From: Schaalia sp. ORNL0103
GTDB taxonomy: Bacteria; Actinomycetota; Actinomycetes; Actinomycetales; Actinomycetaceae
Reading direction: 5' to 3'
Assembly: GCF_019429565.1 (NCBI RefSeq)
Contig: NZ_JAHXSA010000002.1
Span: 217,536-281,535 of the forward strand
Length of the DNA stretch: 64,000 nucleotides
Shown here: positions 52,776 through 61,883 of the stretch, one piece after another
How positions within the stretch are numbered: position 1 is the first letter of the stretch
Layout: each line of letters starts with the position of its first letter
The notes under the pieces: generated by a model
The model's input: only the letters and a program-made list of their open reading frames with translations
The model's database searches: none
What the model was told of the DNA's origin: nothing
Program-made: the position numbers and the translations under genes

Positions 52776-54139
52776 GCGCGGTACGCACCGCCGCCGGGGC
52801 GCTCCTGCGGTCGCGTGACCGGGCGACGTCCGTCCTCACGGTCGCGGCCTTTGCCCTGCCGCACGCGTTCCTGCTCGCGGTCACCGGCGGCGTCATGGCC
52901 TTCGGGGCGAGAGCCGCCGTCGCGGCCACGTCCGCCACGGCCGACGATCCCTCAAGCCTCGACGGGATGGCGTCCTTCTACGTGATGCTTGCGTACTTCG
53001 CGGCCACCCTGCTCATCGTCCCCATCATTTCGATGGGGGCAGCGGCTGCGCGCCTGGGCATGAGTCGGCGTGAGCGCGACCTCGCGGTCCTGCGCCTCGT
53101 CGGCCTCGCGCCGGGCAAGACGAAGCTCGCCTGCATCCTCGAAACCTGCGTGTTTGCGGTTGTCGGTGTCGTCGTCGGCTCGATCCTGTACGCCGTGACG
53201 CTGCCCGCGTGGGGCGCCCTGTCCTTCCAGGGCCGCCCGATGGGGGTCGGCGAGATGTGGGTGGGGGTCGTGGCCCTCTTCGTCGAGGGGCTCGCCATGA
53301 TCCTCCTGGCCGCCCTGTCCTCGTGGCTGGCCATGCGCAAGGTTGCGATCACGCCCCTGGGTGTCGCGCGCCGCACGCAGGCGGGCCGCGTGAGCGCGGT
53401 CGGCCCCGTCCTCGGCCTCGTTCTCCTCGTGGTGTGGCTGAGCGTCGGCACCCTCGCGATGAACCTGGGAACCGCTATCGGCATGGCCGTATTCCTGGGG
53501 TTCATGGGCGCGATCTTCCTGATCGTCAACCTGGTGGGCGTCTGGTCGATCAGCCTCATGGGCCGCATCATGGCTCGGGCCTCGCGCAGTCCCCAGATGA
53601 TGGTGGCCGGGCGTCGCATGGCCGACGACCCGCGCGCCGTGTGGCGCTCCTTCGGGGCGGTTGCCCTCGTCGGGTTCCTCGTGGGCATCATGTATCCCGC
53701 GAGTGATGCGATCTCGATGAGCGGGGACAGAACCGATGAGGTTGCGCTCATCGTCGTCGGCGACATCAACAGGGGCATGCTGCTCACCTTCGCTATCACC
53801 CTCGTGCTGGGCGCTGTGTCGACTGCGGTCAACCAGTCGATCCGCGTCCTCGACTCCGCCGACCAGGTGCGCGCTCTGTCCTACATGGGGTCCCCGCGCG
53901 GCTTCATGGACCGCAGCCGTCGCCTCGAGGTCGCGATTCCCGCGTTCGTCATGATCGTCGGCTCGATGCTGCTCGGCATGGTGTTCATGTCACCGATGCT
54001 TGCGGCGGGTGCGGGAAAGGGGGTCCTCATCGCGCTCGTGTCTGCCCTCGTCGGTGTTGTCCTCATTGTTGTTGCCTCCGAGGCGACCGTCCCGCTGCGC
54101 CGCCGCATCCTGTCGGGTGTGCGCGAGGGGCGCGAGTAG
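52772..54139 (+). CDS. FtsX-fold ABC permease
   Basis: 455 residues with about eight membrane helices in two blocks separated by short loops rather than a large extracellular domain. Contains SRRERDLAVLRLVGLAPGKT, typical of the FtsX domain. Exporter or mechanotransducer for an unknown ligand. Confidence 0.9.
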   Translation: MSAVRTAAGALLRSRDRATSVLTVAAFALPHAFLLAVTGGVMAFGARAAVAATSATADDPSSLDGMASFYVMLAYFAATLLIVPIISMGAAAARLGMSRRERDLAVLRLVGLAPGKTKLACILETCVFAVVGVVVGSILYAVTLPAWGALSFQGRPMGVGEMWVGVVALFVEGLAMILLAALSSWLAMRKVAITPLGVARRTQAGRVSAVGPVLGLVLLVVWLSVGTLAMNLGTAIGMAVFLGFMGAIFLIVNLVGVWSISLMGRIMARASRSPQMMVAGRRMADDPRAVWRSFGAVALVGFLVGIMYPASDAISMSGDRTDEVALIVVGDINRGMLLTFAITLVLGAVSTAVNQSIRVLDSADQVRALSYMGSPRGFMDRSRRLEVAIPAFVMIVGSMLLGMVFMSPMLAAGAGKGVLIALVSALVGVVLIVVASEATVPLRRRILSGVREGRE

Positions 54140-54167
54140 TCCTCTCTAGCGTTTACGCACGCCGCCG

Positions 54168-54199
54168 CCCCGGCCTCGTCCTCATCGACGAGGCCGGGG
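54168..54199 (+). terminator. GGCCTCGT-arm hairpin after the permease gene
   Basis: 13-bp perfect arms (54168-54180 with 54187-54199), no T-run. Confidence 0.5.
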
Positions 54200-54287
54200 T
54201 CAGGTTATCTGGGAATAGAACACCGGCAGGGTTACTCGAGGGTATGGAGAAGGGGCCGGACCTGTCGGTCCGGCCCCTTCGGGTGGC

Positions 54288-54533
54288 TCACTTCTCGAGC
54301 TTGTCCTTGACGTCCTCTGCCTTGTCCTTGGCGTCTTCGGCGATCTCCGCTGCCTTGTCCTTGGCGTCTTCGGCGGCCTCCGCTGCCTTGTCCTTGGCGT
54401 CTTCTGCCTTGTCCTTGGCATCGCCAGCGAGCTCGGCGAGCTTGTCCTTGGCTTCTTCAGCCTTCTCCTTGGCCGCGTCAACGACCTTCTCGAAGCCTTC
54501 TTCAGCCTTCTTGGCCAGATCTTCCAGACTCAT
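54288..54533 (-). CDS. Ala/Lys/Asp-repeat amphipathic protein, LEDL family member 2
   Basis: 81 residues, starts MSLEDLAKKAEEGFEK like the 50-residue protein at 48455. It then repeats an 11-residue pattern of the type AEDAKDKAAE several times, giving a long amphipathic helix as in LEA proteins. GGAGG precedes the ATG. A hairpin at 54252-54280 follows the stop. Confidence 0.78.
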   Translation of the reverse strand: MSLEDLAKKAEEGFEKVVDAAKEKAEEAKDKLAELAGDAKDKAEDAKDKAAEAAEDAKDKAAEIAEDAKDKAEDVKDKLEK

Positions 54534-54752
54534 GATTCCTCCTCGAAGTAGGGTCGTTCGGTGCTTTGAGCGAACGGGGCCAGCCTAACATATGGTGTGA
54601 CGGGCAGCTTATTTTGCAAGGGGGCGCAAGCTGTTTGTTGGTTTGCGACTCCGATCAAATTGTTTGAAATTGAAGAAATCAAATGTATGTGACGCGCGCC
54701 TCATGGGTGCTAGGATTGCGCCATTCACACCGCAATAGTCGATGGAGACATC

Positions 54753-55040
54753 GTGTACCGCTCGCCTTCCCAGTACTCGCACGCGGAGGGGGTCGGTGGG
54801 GCCGCGCGAGGAGCGCAGGTCACCAGGCCAGCCGCGCGTCGCCGGCGCCCCGCGCCGCCCTCGTATCCGCCCGCCGTGCGCCCGAGCGTGCGCGCGCGAG
54901 CCGAGCTCGACGAGGAGATCTTCTCCCTATCCGCCTCGACCCGATGCTCCCTGTCCATGGGTGCGCGGCGCTTGTCGCGGCTCGGGGCCTTCGTGGCCGC
55001 CGTGCTGCTCGCCGCGGCCGTTGCCTTCTGGTGGTTCTAG
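54753..55040 (+). CDS. Small protein with C-terminal membrane helix
   Basis: 95 residues from a GTG with GGAGA upstream. Arg/Pro-rich N-terminal two thirds, then FVAAVLLAAAVAFWWF as the last residues. DNA encoding this last helix reappears after the next genes as non-coding remnants (55618-55676, 56103-56130, 56656-56680), so it is the apparent source unit of the array that follows. Confidence 0.6.
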   Translation: MYRSPSQYSHAEGVGGAARGAQVTRPAARRRRPAPPSYPPAVRPSVRARAELDEEIFSLSASTRCSLSMGARRLSRLGAFVAAVLLAAAVAFWWF

Positions 55041-55074
55041 TTAGATTCATTCACATCTCGAACGAGGAGGTTTG

Positions 55075-55581
55075 ATGATGAGTGGAAAAGATGAGGCAGC
55101 GATACCTGTGGGGGTTGCTCCTAGCAGCCCAGCGAGGGCTCGGGTGTCTGAGGACATCTCTCCTGCATCGCCGCAGTGGCAACAGGGAACGGCTGTGCGG
55201 ATGCTGCCCGAGAAGCCCATTGTGAAGAAGCCGCGGGTTCCCAAAATTTGGATCATCTTTGCCGTCATCGGCCTGCTGCTGCTTCTCGCGCCGAGCATCG
55301 TCACATTCCTGATTAATTTAGGGCCTGGGGATCACTCGGATAATGGCGATGGTCAATACTGGCTTCCGGGTCTTCTCCTCGTCCCATGCATGATTTTTGG
55401 TTTACTCACCGTCTTTCTTGCTTTCTGCGTGGGAATTGGCGAGTGGGTCGCATGGGTGTGGACTGCACGTCAACAAAACGCGCTGTCGGCGCGCATGTTC
55501 ATCATTCCCCCGGTGGTCATAGTCGCCTTTTACTTCGTTACCAGATTCTGCGGGGCTACTCTGTTCAATCTTGGCATCTAG
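55075..55581 (+). CDS. Small membrane protein, array member b
   Basis: 168 residues, Shine-Dalgarno GAGGAGG. Polar N-tail of about 55 residues, then IWIIFAVIGLLLLLAPSIV, the acidic loop GPGDHSDNGDG and two or three more helices. The loop matches that of member k (IPGDHGDSGDG). Confidence 0.7.
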   Translation: MMSGKDEAAIPVGVAPSSPARARVSEDISPASPQWQQGTAVRMLPEKPIVKKPRVPKIWIIFAVIGLLLLLAPSIVTFLINLGPGDHSDNGDGQYWLPGLLLVPCMIFGLLTVFLAFCVGIGEWVAWVWTARQQNALSARMFIIPPVVIVAFYFVTRFCGATLFNLGI

Positions 55582-55712
55582 CGAAACTACCCGATGCAGC
55601 GAGCGAGCGTAGGCTCGTCGTGGCCTTCGTGGCTGCCGTGCTGCTCGCCGCGGCCGTTGCGCTATGGTGGTGGTAGTCATTACCCCAGCGACGGGCAGTG
55701 AAAGGACCAGGC

Positions 55713-56093
55713 ATGAACGAGAGTAACGATGTGACGATGCGCGGCGAGAATGTCCCCGAGGCCATGGTTGCATCCGCTGTCGCCGCACAGCCCGTTGCGC
55801 CTGGCGGATCGACCGCGGCAATCACTGGCGCACCTGTTACTCCCCCGCGGCGTCGGGGCTCAAAGCTGGCGCGCTTCTTCGTGATCTTGGGGATCGTGCT
55901 GCTCTCAAGCGTGTTCGTTTTGCCCCTGCTGCCTGAAGCGATGGATAGCGGCAGCAATCCGTCCGGTGTCGCGAGCGGCTGGACCCTCTTCTTCGCCGTG
56001 TTTTATGTTGCCCCCTTCGGTCTCATCTCGTTCCTGCTCGCGATCTTCGCCAAGCTCGCGCAGAAGCTTGATGAGAAGGAACAGGGCATCTGA
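55713..56093 (+). CDS. Small membrane protein, array member c
   Basis: 126 residues, leader GTGAAAGGACCAGGC before the ATG. Polar/Pro N-tail, helix FFVILGIVLLSSVFVLPLL, short extracellular loop, helix FYVAPFGLISFLLAIFA, charged C-terminus. Two-helix subgroup with members d, e, k, n. Confidence 0.75.
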   Translation: MNESNDVTMRGENVPEAMVASAVAAQPVAPGGSTAAITGAPVTPPRRRGSKLARFFVILGIVLLSSVFVLPLLPEAMDSGSNPSGVASGWTLFFAVFYVAPFGLISFLLAIFAKLAQKLDEKEQGI

Positions 56094-56191
56094 GGGTTTC
56101 AACCGCGCGCCGCGGCCGTTGCGCTATGGTGCTGGTTCTGGGGTGCCCCGGTGTCTTCCCGAATGGAATAGAAGGCCGTTAAGGCGGCTTC

Positions 56192-56641
56192 ATGATCTGG
56201 AGGTTGCTTCAGTTGGATAGCGTGCTGTTACTTGTCGCCCCCATCCTCATTATTTTCCTTATCGCGCTGGCAATCGATGCTGGGGTAACGAAGAGGCGCG
56301 AGAGGAAGGCCGCCGAAGCGGCGGCGTGGGCCGCACAGGCCTACGGAGCTGGTTGGGATCCTCAAGGCGCACTGAGCGCCCAGAAACCACGCCGCGGCTC
56401 AAAGGTGGTGCGCTCCTGCGTCATTTTGGGATTCGTTATCCTGGGAAGCGTCGTCTATTGGCCGCTGTTGGTGCTCCTGGTAGACCCTATTGTTTCGGGT
56501 GGCAATGCATCAGAAGCTGATGCTGGCCTTATGTTCCTGTTGTGCCTTATCTTCGTGGCTCCGTTCAGCCTTCTTGCCTTCCTGTGTGCCTTCATTGCAC
56601 ATCTCGCCGTCAAGGGTGCGGAGCGGAATCAGGGGTACTAA
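56192..56641 (+). CDS. Small membrane protein, array member d
   Basis: 149 residues. Differs from the others by an extra N-terminal helix (VLLLVAPILIIFLIALAI); the rest parallels member c: PRRGSKVVRSCVILGF and LIFVAPFSLLAFLCAFIAHL. Confidence 0.72.
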   Translation: MIWRLLQLDSVLLLVAPILIIFLIALAIDAGVTKRRERKAAEAAAWAAQAYGAGWDPQGALSAQKPRRGSKVVRSCVILGFVILGSVVYWPLLVLLVDPIVSGGNASEADAGLMFLLCLIFVAPFSLLAFLCAFIAHLAVKGAERNQGY

Positions 56642-56723
56642 GACCGTCCACGTGCGCGCCGTGGCCGTTGCGCTATGGTGGTGCAAGTCATCACCCCAGC
56701 GTCGGGCAGTGAAAGGATCAGAC

Positions 56724-57011
56724 ATGAGTGAGAGTGAGAGCGGAGCGTCCCCTTCGACGAAGAAGAGTGGAAACTACAAAATTCCGCTCATTCTTGGCGC
56801 TATTGGGCTTTTGCTGACGATCAGCCCGTTCTTTTATTCGGCGTACGTCGATGCAACCGTCGGTCGGGGTGGTCCCGATGATGTTTCGTCGGGTTGGGCA
56901 TTCGTGTGGGCCCTCTACCATCTGACCCCTCCAGGCCTTATTCTTCTCGGCCTCGCCTTCATCATTGGATTTGTGCAGACGCTGTCCTATATCAGCAGTA
57001 GCAACAACTAG
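56724..57011 (+). CDS. Small membrane protein, array member e
   Basis: 95 residues, leader GTGAAAGGATCAGAC. Short N-tail, two helices (IPLILGAIGLLLTISPFF and PPGLILLGLAFIIGFV). The preceding 70 bp nearly duplicate those before member c. Confidence 0.7.
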   Translation: MSESESGASPSTKKSGNYKIPLILGAIGLLLTISPFFYSAYVDATVGRGGPDDVSSGWAFVWALYHLTPPGLILLGLAFIIGFVQTLSYISSSNN

Positions 57012-57104
57012 GAGCCTGTGCGTGGCTGAGCCCGGCAGCGTGCGGTTGCCCCAGCCTCGTCCCCGGTGCGAGCACCCGTGCCTCCCGTCGGGCACAATGG
57101 ACCC

Positions 57105-57968
57105 ATGATGACCCCCACTGACCCCGCGCGTTACTCGGGCGCCGACCTGCGCCTGGCCGCCGTCGACATGGACGGCACCCTGCTGGACGACGACAAGAAC
57201 TTCCCGCCCGGCATGGACGAGCTGCTCGACCAGATGGACGCGCGCGGCGTCACCTTCGCGCCCGCGTCCGGCCGCCAGGTGTGGACCCTCATCGACATGT
57301 TCCCCGGGCGCCCCGGCATGACCGTCATCGGGGAAAACGGCGGCATCGTGATGCGTGACGGCGTAGAGGTCTCCTCCCATCCGGTGGACACCCCCACGGT
57401 GCGCGAGGTCATCCGCCTCGTCCGAGAGGCCACCTTGGGTCCGGATGGGATCGACGGGGGCCTGGTCATGTGCGGCAAGCAGTTTGCATACGTCGAGCGC
57501 ACCGATGACCGCTTCGTCGATGGTGTTCTGCCCTACTACCACCGCACCAAGCGCGTGGATGATCAGATCGCCATCATCGACGGGATCGAGGCCGGCGAGA
57601 TCGACGACGCGATCGTCAAGCTCGCTGTCTTCGTCCTCGGACCGGTCGAGGCGCTCGCGGAGGCCACCCTGGCCAACTTCGCCGATACTCACCAGTACGC
57701 GATTTCCGGCGCGAACTGGGCGGACCTGCAGATCCGAGGCGTCGACAAGGGCAGCGCCGTACGCGACCTGCAGCGCTTCCTCGGGGTGGATCGTTCCCAG
57801 ACCGCCGTCTTCGGCGACGCCGGCAACGACCTGTCCATGATGAGCGAGGGGGACCTGTCCTTCGCGATGGCCAACGCCTCCCAAGACGTCGTCGAGGCCT
57901 CGCGCTTCGTCGCCCCCTCGAACAACGAGGCCGGGGTTGCGCAGGTGCTGCGCACCCTCCTCGGGTAA
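57105..57968 (+). CDS. HAD-superfamily (Cof/IIB) phosphatase
   Basis: 287 residues from the ATG at 57105. Motif I DMDGTLLDDD, motif II ASGR, Lys near residue 212 and motif IV GDAGNDLSMM. Hydrolyses sugar or cofactor phosphates. It interrupts the membrane-protein array and is not obviously related to it. Confidence 0.92.
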   Translation: MMTPTDPARYSGADLRLAAVDMDGTLLDDDKNFPPGMDELLDQMDARGVTFAPASGRQVWTLIDMFPGRPGMTVIGENGGIVMRDGVEVSSHPVDTPTVREVIRLVREATLGPDGIDGGLVMCGKQFAYVERTDDRFVDGVLPYYHRTKRVDDQIAIIDGIEAGEIDDAIVKLAVFVLGPVEALAEATLANFADTHQYAISGANWADLQIRGVDKGSAVRDLQRFLGVDRSQTAVFGDAGNDLSMMSEGDLSFAMANASQDVVEASRFVAPSNNEAGVAQVLRTLLG

Positions 57969-57998
57969 CGGCCTTGCGTGACGCATAGGAGTAGTGAG

Positions 57999-58457
57999 AT
58001 GAGTACGCCTTACCCTCAGCAGCCTGAGCAACAGCCTTCGGGACCATACGCGCCCGCACAGCCCACGTCTCAGGGATATGCGGCGGTTCCGCAGGGATTC
58101 GCTCCGGGTTCTGTGCCCGTGACCCAAGGGGCTGTGACTCAGAAGGTGAATCGAGTGTCGATCATCTTAGGTGTTGTCGGGTGGGCCCTCATTGGCCTGA
58201 CGATACTGGTCATGTGGCTTGCTATCCGAGCCAGCGCATCCGACCCCGACCCGAGTGGCAAGGAAGTGATCGGTTTCTTGCCGCTCTTTGCGCTGATGTT
58301 TATTGGCCCGGTGAACCTCGCCGGTGGTGTTATCGGGATTGTTGGGGCAGTGGGGAAGCCGAAGACGCGGAAGCTCAACTGGCTGGGAATCCTCCTGAAC
58401 GCAAGCCCATACGTCGTCTTCACCGCCTTCATGATTGTTCTGATGTTGTTCATGTAG
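57999..58457 (+). CDS. Small membrane protein, array member g
   Basis: 152 residues. Pro/Gln-rich cytosolic N-tail (MSTPYPQQPEQQPSG), then four helices with the subgroup pattern of a Gly-rich helix, a basic loop (GKPKTRKLNW) and LGILLNASPYVVF. Same pattern in h, j, l, m. Confidence 0.78.
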   Translation: MSTPYPQQPEQQPSGPYAPAQPTSQGYAAVPQGFAPGSVPVTQGAVTQKVNRVSIILGVVGWALIGLTILVMWLAIRASASDPDPSGKEVIGFLPLFALMFIGPVNLAGGVIGIVGAVGKPKTRKLNWLGILLNASPYVVFTAFMIVLMLFM

Positions 58458-58485
58458 GTCACTGAAGCGTCGGATGGAGATAGTG

Positions 58486-59298
58486 ATGAATGATCACAGC
58501 GGTCCCGCACCTGTGCCCAACAAGCGAGTGTTGCGAATGATGCACAGGTTGTCCTTGGCCTGCGCACTCGCGGGACTTGCCGTGATCATCGGGGGTTTCA
58601 TCGTCCTGTCGAGCGCGGTTTTTGACGAGATGAACGCCAGCGCTAACCTCGTCATACCCGGCGGCTCTGCGGTGATGAGTGACGATGAGTTCATCCGTTC
58701 TGTCCTGCCTGTAGTCGGCGCGGCGGGGATTATTCATCTGGCGGGTGTCATCGCCGGGTTCGTGGGGCGAAAGCATGCCGAGGAGCGCGTGGAGTTCGGG
58801 CGCTGCGCGCTTGGAGTGGGCGTGAATGCTTTCTTCCTTGGCTGCGCCGGCATCATCCCTGCCGCGGGTATTGTGAGTGATCCGGTTGGCCTCGTTCTCC
58901 TCTTCGCTGTGTGTGGTGCTGCGGTCCTGTCCATGTGTGTTTCCCTGTTTGAGCGCTTCTTCAGCAGCGCGGGCGCGCGATCCGTTGGGGTGGGAGTCGC
59001 AGGCTTGCTGGTGATGGGTGGAGCGTTGCTTGTCGGCCTGTTCACGATGCTTGGCGAAATTACTTCGACGCCGGAGGACTCGTTCTTGCTCGGCATGTTT
59101 GTTGTGATCGCCTTCGTCGTCGTGTCTGTCCCGGTGGGCATCGCCCAGCTGACGGGCCTGATCATGGGAATACGGGCGCAACGATGCGCCGACAGTGAGG
59201 ATGAGCAGGCACTCGCTACCTGGGGAATAGTCCTGAATGGAAGCCTGTGCTTGTGTCTTCTGTTCCTTCCCCTGGTGGTTCTTGCCTCAACCTCGTAG
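58486..59298 (+). CDS. Membrane protein, array member h (long form)
   Basis: 270 residues, six or more helices, looks like two units of the four-helix type; the second ends QLTGLIMGIRAQRC…GIVLNGSLCLCLLF. Short N-tail without the Pro-rich stretch. Confidence 0.75.
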   Translation: MNDHSGPAPVPNKRVLRMMHRLSLACALAGLAVIIGGFIVLSSAVFDEMNASANLVIPGGSAVMSDDEFIRSVLPVVGAAGIIHLAGVIAGFVGRKHAEERVEFGRCALGVGVNAFFLGCAGIIPAAGIVSDPVGLVLLFAVCGAAVLSMCVSLFERFFSSAGARSVGVGVAGLLVMGGALLVGLFTMLGEITSTPEDSFLLGMFVVIAFVVVSVPVGIAQLTGLIMGIRAQRCADSEDEQALATWGIVLNGSLCLCLLFLPLVVLASTS

Positions 59299-59383
59299 AG
59301 CGCTATCCCCAGCTCGTTCCTCCTTGCGTTAACACCCTCCCTCCATTAATCTCAATTCTTGAAATACTTTTGGAGGGAGGGGC

Positions 59384-59794
59384 ATGGAGGCTCCGGATCG
59401 TGAACGTGGCGGGGTACAGCCGTATCCCGCCACGCCCCGCAAAAGGTGGACGCCCCTCAGATGTGGTGCCGGTGTCTGGATTGTCACCGCGATCTCCATC
59501 ACCGCTGTGATCATCGTCGAGATAGTCGTCCTGTTCCACCCAGACTTCCATCAGGTTGACGCCATCGTCTACAACCGTGTCATTGCGATGATCGGCGGCG
59601 GCCTCACCACTTGTCTGAGTCTCACCGGCCTCGTCATCGCCAGGGCAGAGCTGGGTGAATCAGATGTGTCGAGCGAACAGCGCAGCGCGAGCCTGTGCGG
59701 AGTGGTCCTGTGCCTGAGTCCCGTCCTCGTTATTGTCGGGGCCTACAGCGTGCTGGGACCAGGCGTCGCCGAGTGGCTATTCGGATGGAAATAA
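59384..59794 (+). CDS. Small membrane protein, array member i
   Basis: 136 residues with GGAGGGAGG before the ATG. Helices at WIVTAISITAVIIVEIVVLF, VIAMIGGGLTTCLSLTGLVI and LCGVVLCLSPVLVIVGAY. Confidence 0.72.
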   Translation: MEAPDRERGGVQPYPATPRKRWTPLRCGAGVWIVTAISITAVIIVEIVVLFHPDFHQVDAIVYNRVIAMIGGGLTTCLSLTGLVIARAELGESDVSSEQRSASLCGVVLCLSPVLVIVGAYSVLGPGVAEWLFGWK

Positions 59795-59822
59795 CACCTT
59801 TCCGCGACGAAGGAGGCGACCG

Positions 59823-60272
59823 ATGAGTGCGTCGAATGATGTTTGTGCGCAAAGTGCCGCGGCGCAGCCTGTGACACCCCCTCAGCACGTGGCCAACATC
59901 GCTCCCGGAGGCGACGTTCATGACGGACGTCCGCCCGTGCGCAGGCGCGTTACGTGGGTGCTGTCGCTGGTGGCTGGCCTTGGTGGTTGGGTCGTGGTCC
60001 TCCTGAGCATCGTCCTCACGGTCATCTATTTCATCGAAACAGCAAACTCGGACGACATGGCGGTCAAATACGGACTCGGCGGTGGCTTGATCTGGATATT
60101 CTCCCTGTTAGCCCTTTTCGTCATCAATGTCCTCGGGGGGATCTTCGGTCTCATCGAGTTGTTGCGGTGCAACAACTTTCAGGAAGTGAGAAGAGCGTGT
60201 TACGTCCTCCTGCTCAACGCGTTGCCGTGGATCATCCTCGGGGTGCTGTACTGGGTGTACATGTCTGACTAA
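59823..60272 (+). CDS. Small membrane protein, array member j
   Basis: 149 residues from the ATG at 59823, GAAGGAGG upstream. N-tail with AAAQPVTPPQHV, four helices, motif GGIFGLIELLRCNNFQEVRR and LLLNALPWIILG. Confidence 0.75.
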   Translation: MSASNDVCAQSAAAQPVTPPQHVANIAPGGDVHDGRPPVRRRVTWVLSLVAGLGGWVVVLLSIVLTVIYFIETANSDDMAVKYGLGGGLIWIFSLLALFVINVLGGIFGLIELLRCNNFQEVRRACYVLLLNALPWIILGVLYWVYMSD

Positions 60273-60384
60273 GAGAGTCGCTCCGAGGCCTTGTGACTGT
60301 CGATGCGTGGCGTGAACATATGCTCGTTTAGGATTGTGATCGCAGCCCGCATGGGCGCACTGATCAACACGTGAAGGACCGACC

Positions 60385-60789
60385 GTGACAACCCCGAACC
60401 CGTACCTCCCGGACTCGCATCCCGCTCCGGGGTATCCTCCGGAGAACGCGACTCCCACTCAATGGGGCGCGCAGCCTATGAACGGTGCGATGGGCCAGGG
60501 GTATGTGCCTGCCGCACAGCCCGGCTATCCGGGCCAGGAACCCGTGCCTCGCGCGAAGAAGAGGCGGAGCATCGGCGGTATCATCCTGCTCGTCTTCGGT
60601 GCAGTCATCGTCATGGCGTCGATTGCTGGCTGTCTCGCGATTGATCTTATCCCCGGAGACCATGGGGATAGCGGGGACGGGCTCGCCTGGGCCGGCGTTG
60701 CACTTCTTCTGTACGTGGTCCCCTTCGGCCTGATGTTGATGGTCTCTGGCCTCATCCTCGTGTTTGCGGCCCGGAGCCGCTCACGGTGA
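60385..60789 (+). CDS. Small membrane protein, array member k
   Basis: 134 residues from a GTG with leader GTGAAGGACCGACC. Pro-rich tail MTTPNPYLPDSHPAPGYPPE, two helices separated by IPGDHGDSGDG. Confidence 0.78.
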   Translation: MTTPNPYLPDSHPAPGYPPENATPTQWGAQPMNGAMGQGYVPAAQPGYPGQEPVPRAKKRRSIGGIILLVFGAVIVMASIAGCLAIDLIPGDHGDSGDGLAWAGVALLLYVVPFGLMLMVSGLILVFAARSRSR

Positions 60790-60837
60790 CCCCATCCGGT
60801 GGGTACTCAGACGTAACGAACAACGAGTGAAGGACCG

Positions 60838-61338
60838 ATGATGACAATGCCTCATTCTCCCGGTTCCGGGATGCCCGGCACCCCCGGAAACGCGCCGGCC
60901 TACCCCGGAAATACACCGGTCTACCCCGGTGCCGTGCCGGGCAACCCCTACGGCGACATGCAGCCGGCACCGCAGCTTGCGGCTCCTCCCAGCCATGGCC
61001 TCGTCGTGGCCTCCAAATGCCTCGGAGTCATTGGGATCATCCTCTGCGCTATCGGGTTGTTCGCAGGAGTGGTTTCCGTACTTGCCTCGGCAGACGACTC
61101 CGTTGAGTGGACTCTTGCTCCGATCAGCTTCATTCTCGTCGTCGCGATGTTCTACATCCTGGGTGGGATTATGAACATCATCGGCCTTGTCCTTGGCAAG
61201 ACCGGGCGCAAGCGGGCGCAGGATCCGCGTCAAGCGAAGGCGTGCATGGTGGGGATTTGGCTGAATGCAGCCCCGATGCTTGTGTTTCTGGTTGCCGAGA
61301 TCCTGGGCGTCATCTGGATGATGGGGACTAGCCTATAG
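60838..61338 (+). CDS. Small membrane protein, array member l
   Basis: 166 residues (second ATG at 60841 also possible), leader GTGAAGGACCG. Tail of Pro/Gly repeats (PGNAPAYPGNTPVYPG), four helices, motif NIIGLVLGKTGRKRAQ and GIWLNAAPMLVFL. Confidence 0.78.
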   Translation: MMTMPHSPGSGMPGTPGNAPAYPGNTPVYPGAVPGNPYGDMQPAPQLAAPPSHGLVVASKCLGVIGIILCAIGLFAGVVSVLASADDSVEWTLAPISFILVVAMFYILGGIMNIIGLVLGKTGRKRAQDPRQAKACMVGIWLNAAPMLVFLVAEILGVIWMMGTSL

Positions 61339-61382
61339 CGGATGCCTCTGTCCCATTGCCCTCGACGAATGAAGGACTACCT

Positions 61383-61826
61383 GTGACGACTCCATATTCG
61401 ACCGGTCCCGGCTTGAACGGGTATCCGGCCCAGGCTCCCCAGCAGCCCGCCGCTCCTGGAAGCAGCCGAGGCAAAGCCCTAGGGGCAGCGTGTCGCGGAT
61501 TCGGTATCACCGGACTCGTTGTCTTTGCGCTGGTCATCCTCGGGACGCTGGTGTACGTGCTGATTCCGAGGGGTGAGCACGGGCTGGACCTGGCTCCGAT
61601 CGCCTTCATCTTCACGGCCGGATTCTTCTCCATCCCCGTCATCGCGGTGAACATTATTGGCCTGGTTCTCGGCTTCGTTGCGCTCAAGCAGACGAAGAAC
61701 CCCTCCGAGCGCGGCTACATCGCCCGAGGCCTGCTCATGAATGCTGCGCCGCTCGCGGTTGTTGGCCTCGTCGTTCTTCTGATCCTCTTGATCTACGGGT
61801 TCTTCTACCTCATCTCGTTGTTCTAG
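61383..61826 (+). CDS. Small membrane protein, array member m
   Basis: 147 residues from a GTG with leader ATGAAGGACTACCT. Tail GYPAQAPQQPAAPG, four helices, NIIGLVLGFVALKQTKNP and GLLMNAAPLAVVGL. Confidence 0.78.
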   Translation: MTTPYSTGPGLNGYPAQAPQQPAAPGSSRGKALGAACRGFGITGLVVFALVILGTLVYVLIPRGEHGLDLAPIAFIFTAGFFSIPVIAVNIIGLVLGFVALKQTKNPSERGYIARGLLMNAAPLAVVGLVVLLILLIYGFFYLISLF

Positions 61827-61883
61827 GACCTTCCGGACCCGACGACCTCTGCTCCCACACCATCAACCTCCCAAGGAACACCA

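Noticed and set aside
56718..58127. 469-codon minus-strand frame opposite the HAD phosphatase
   Set aside because: Shadow of the HAD gene and array members; no domain.
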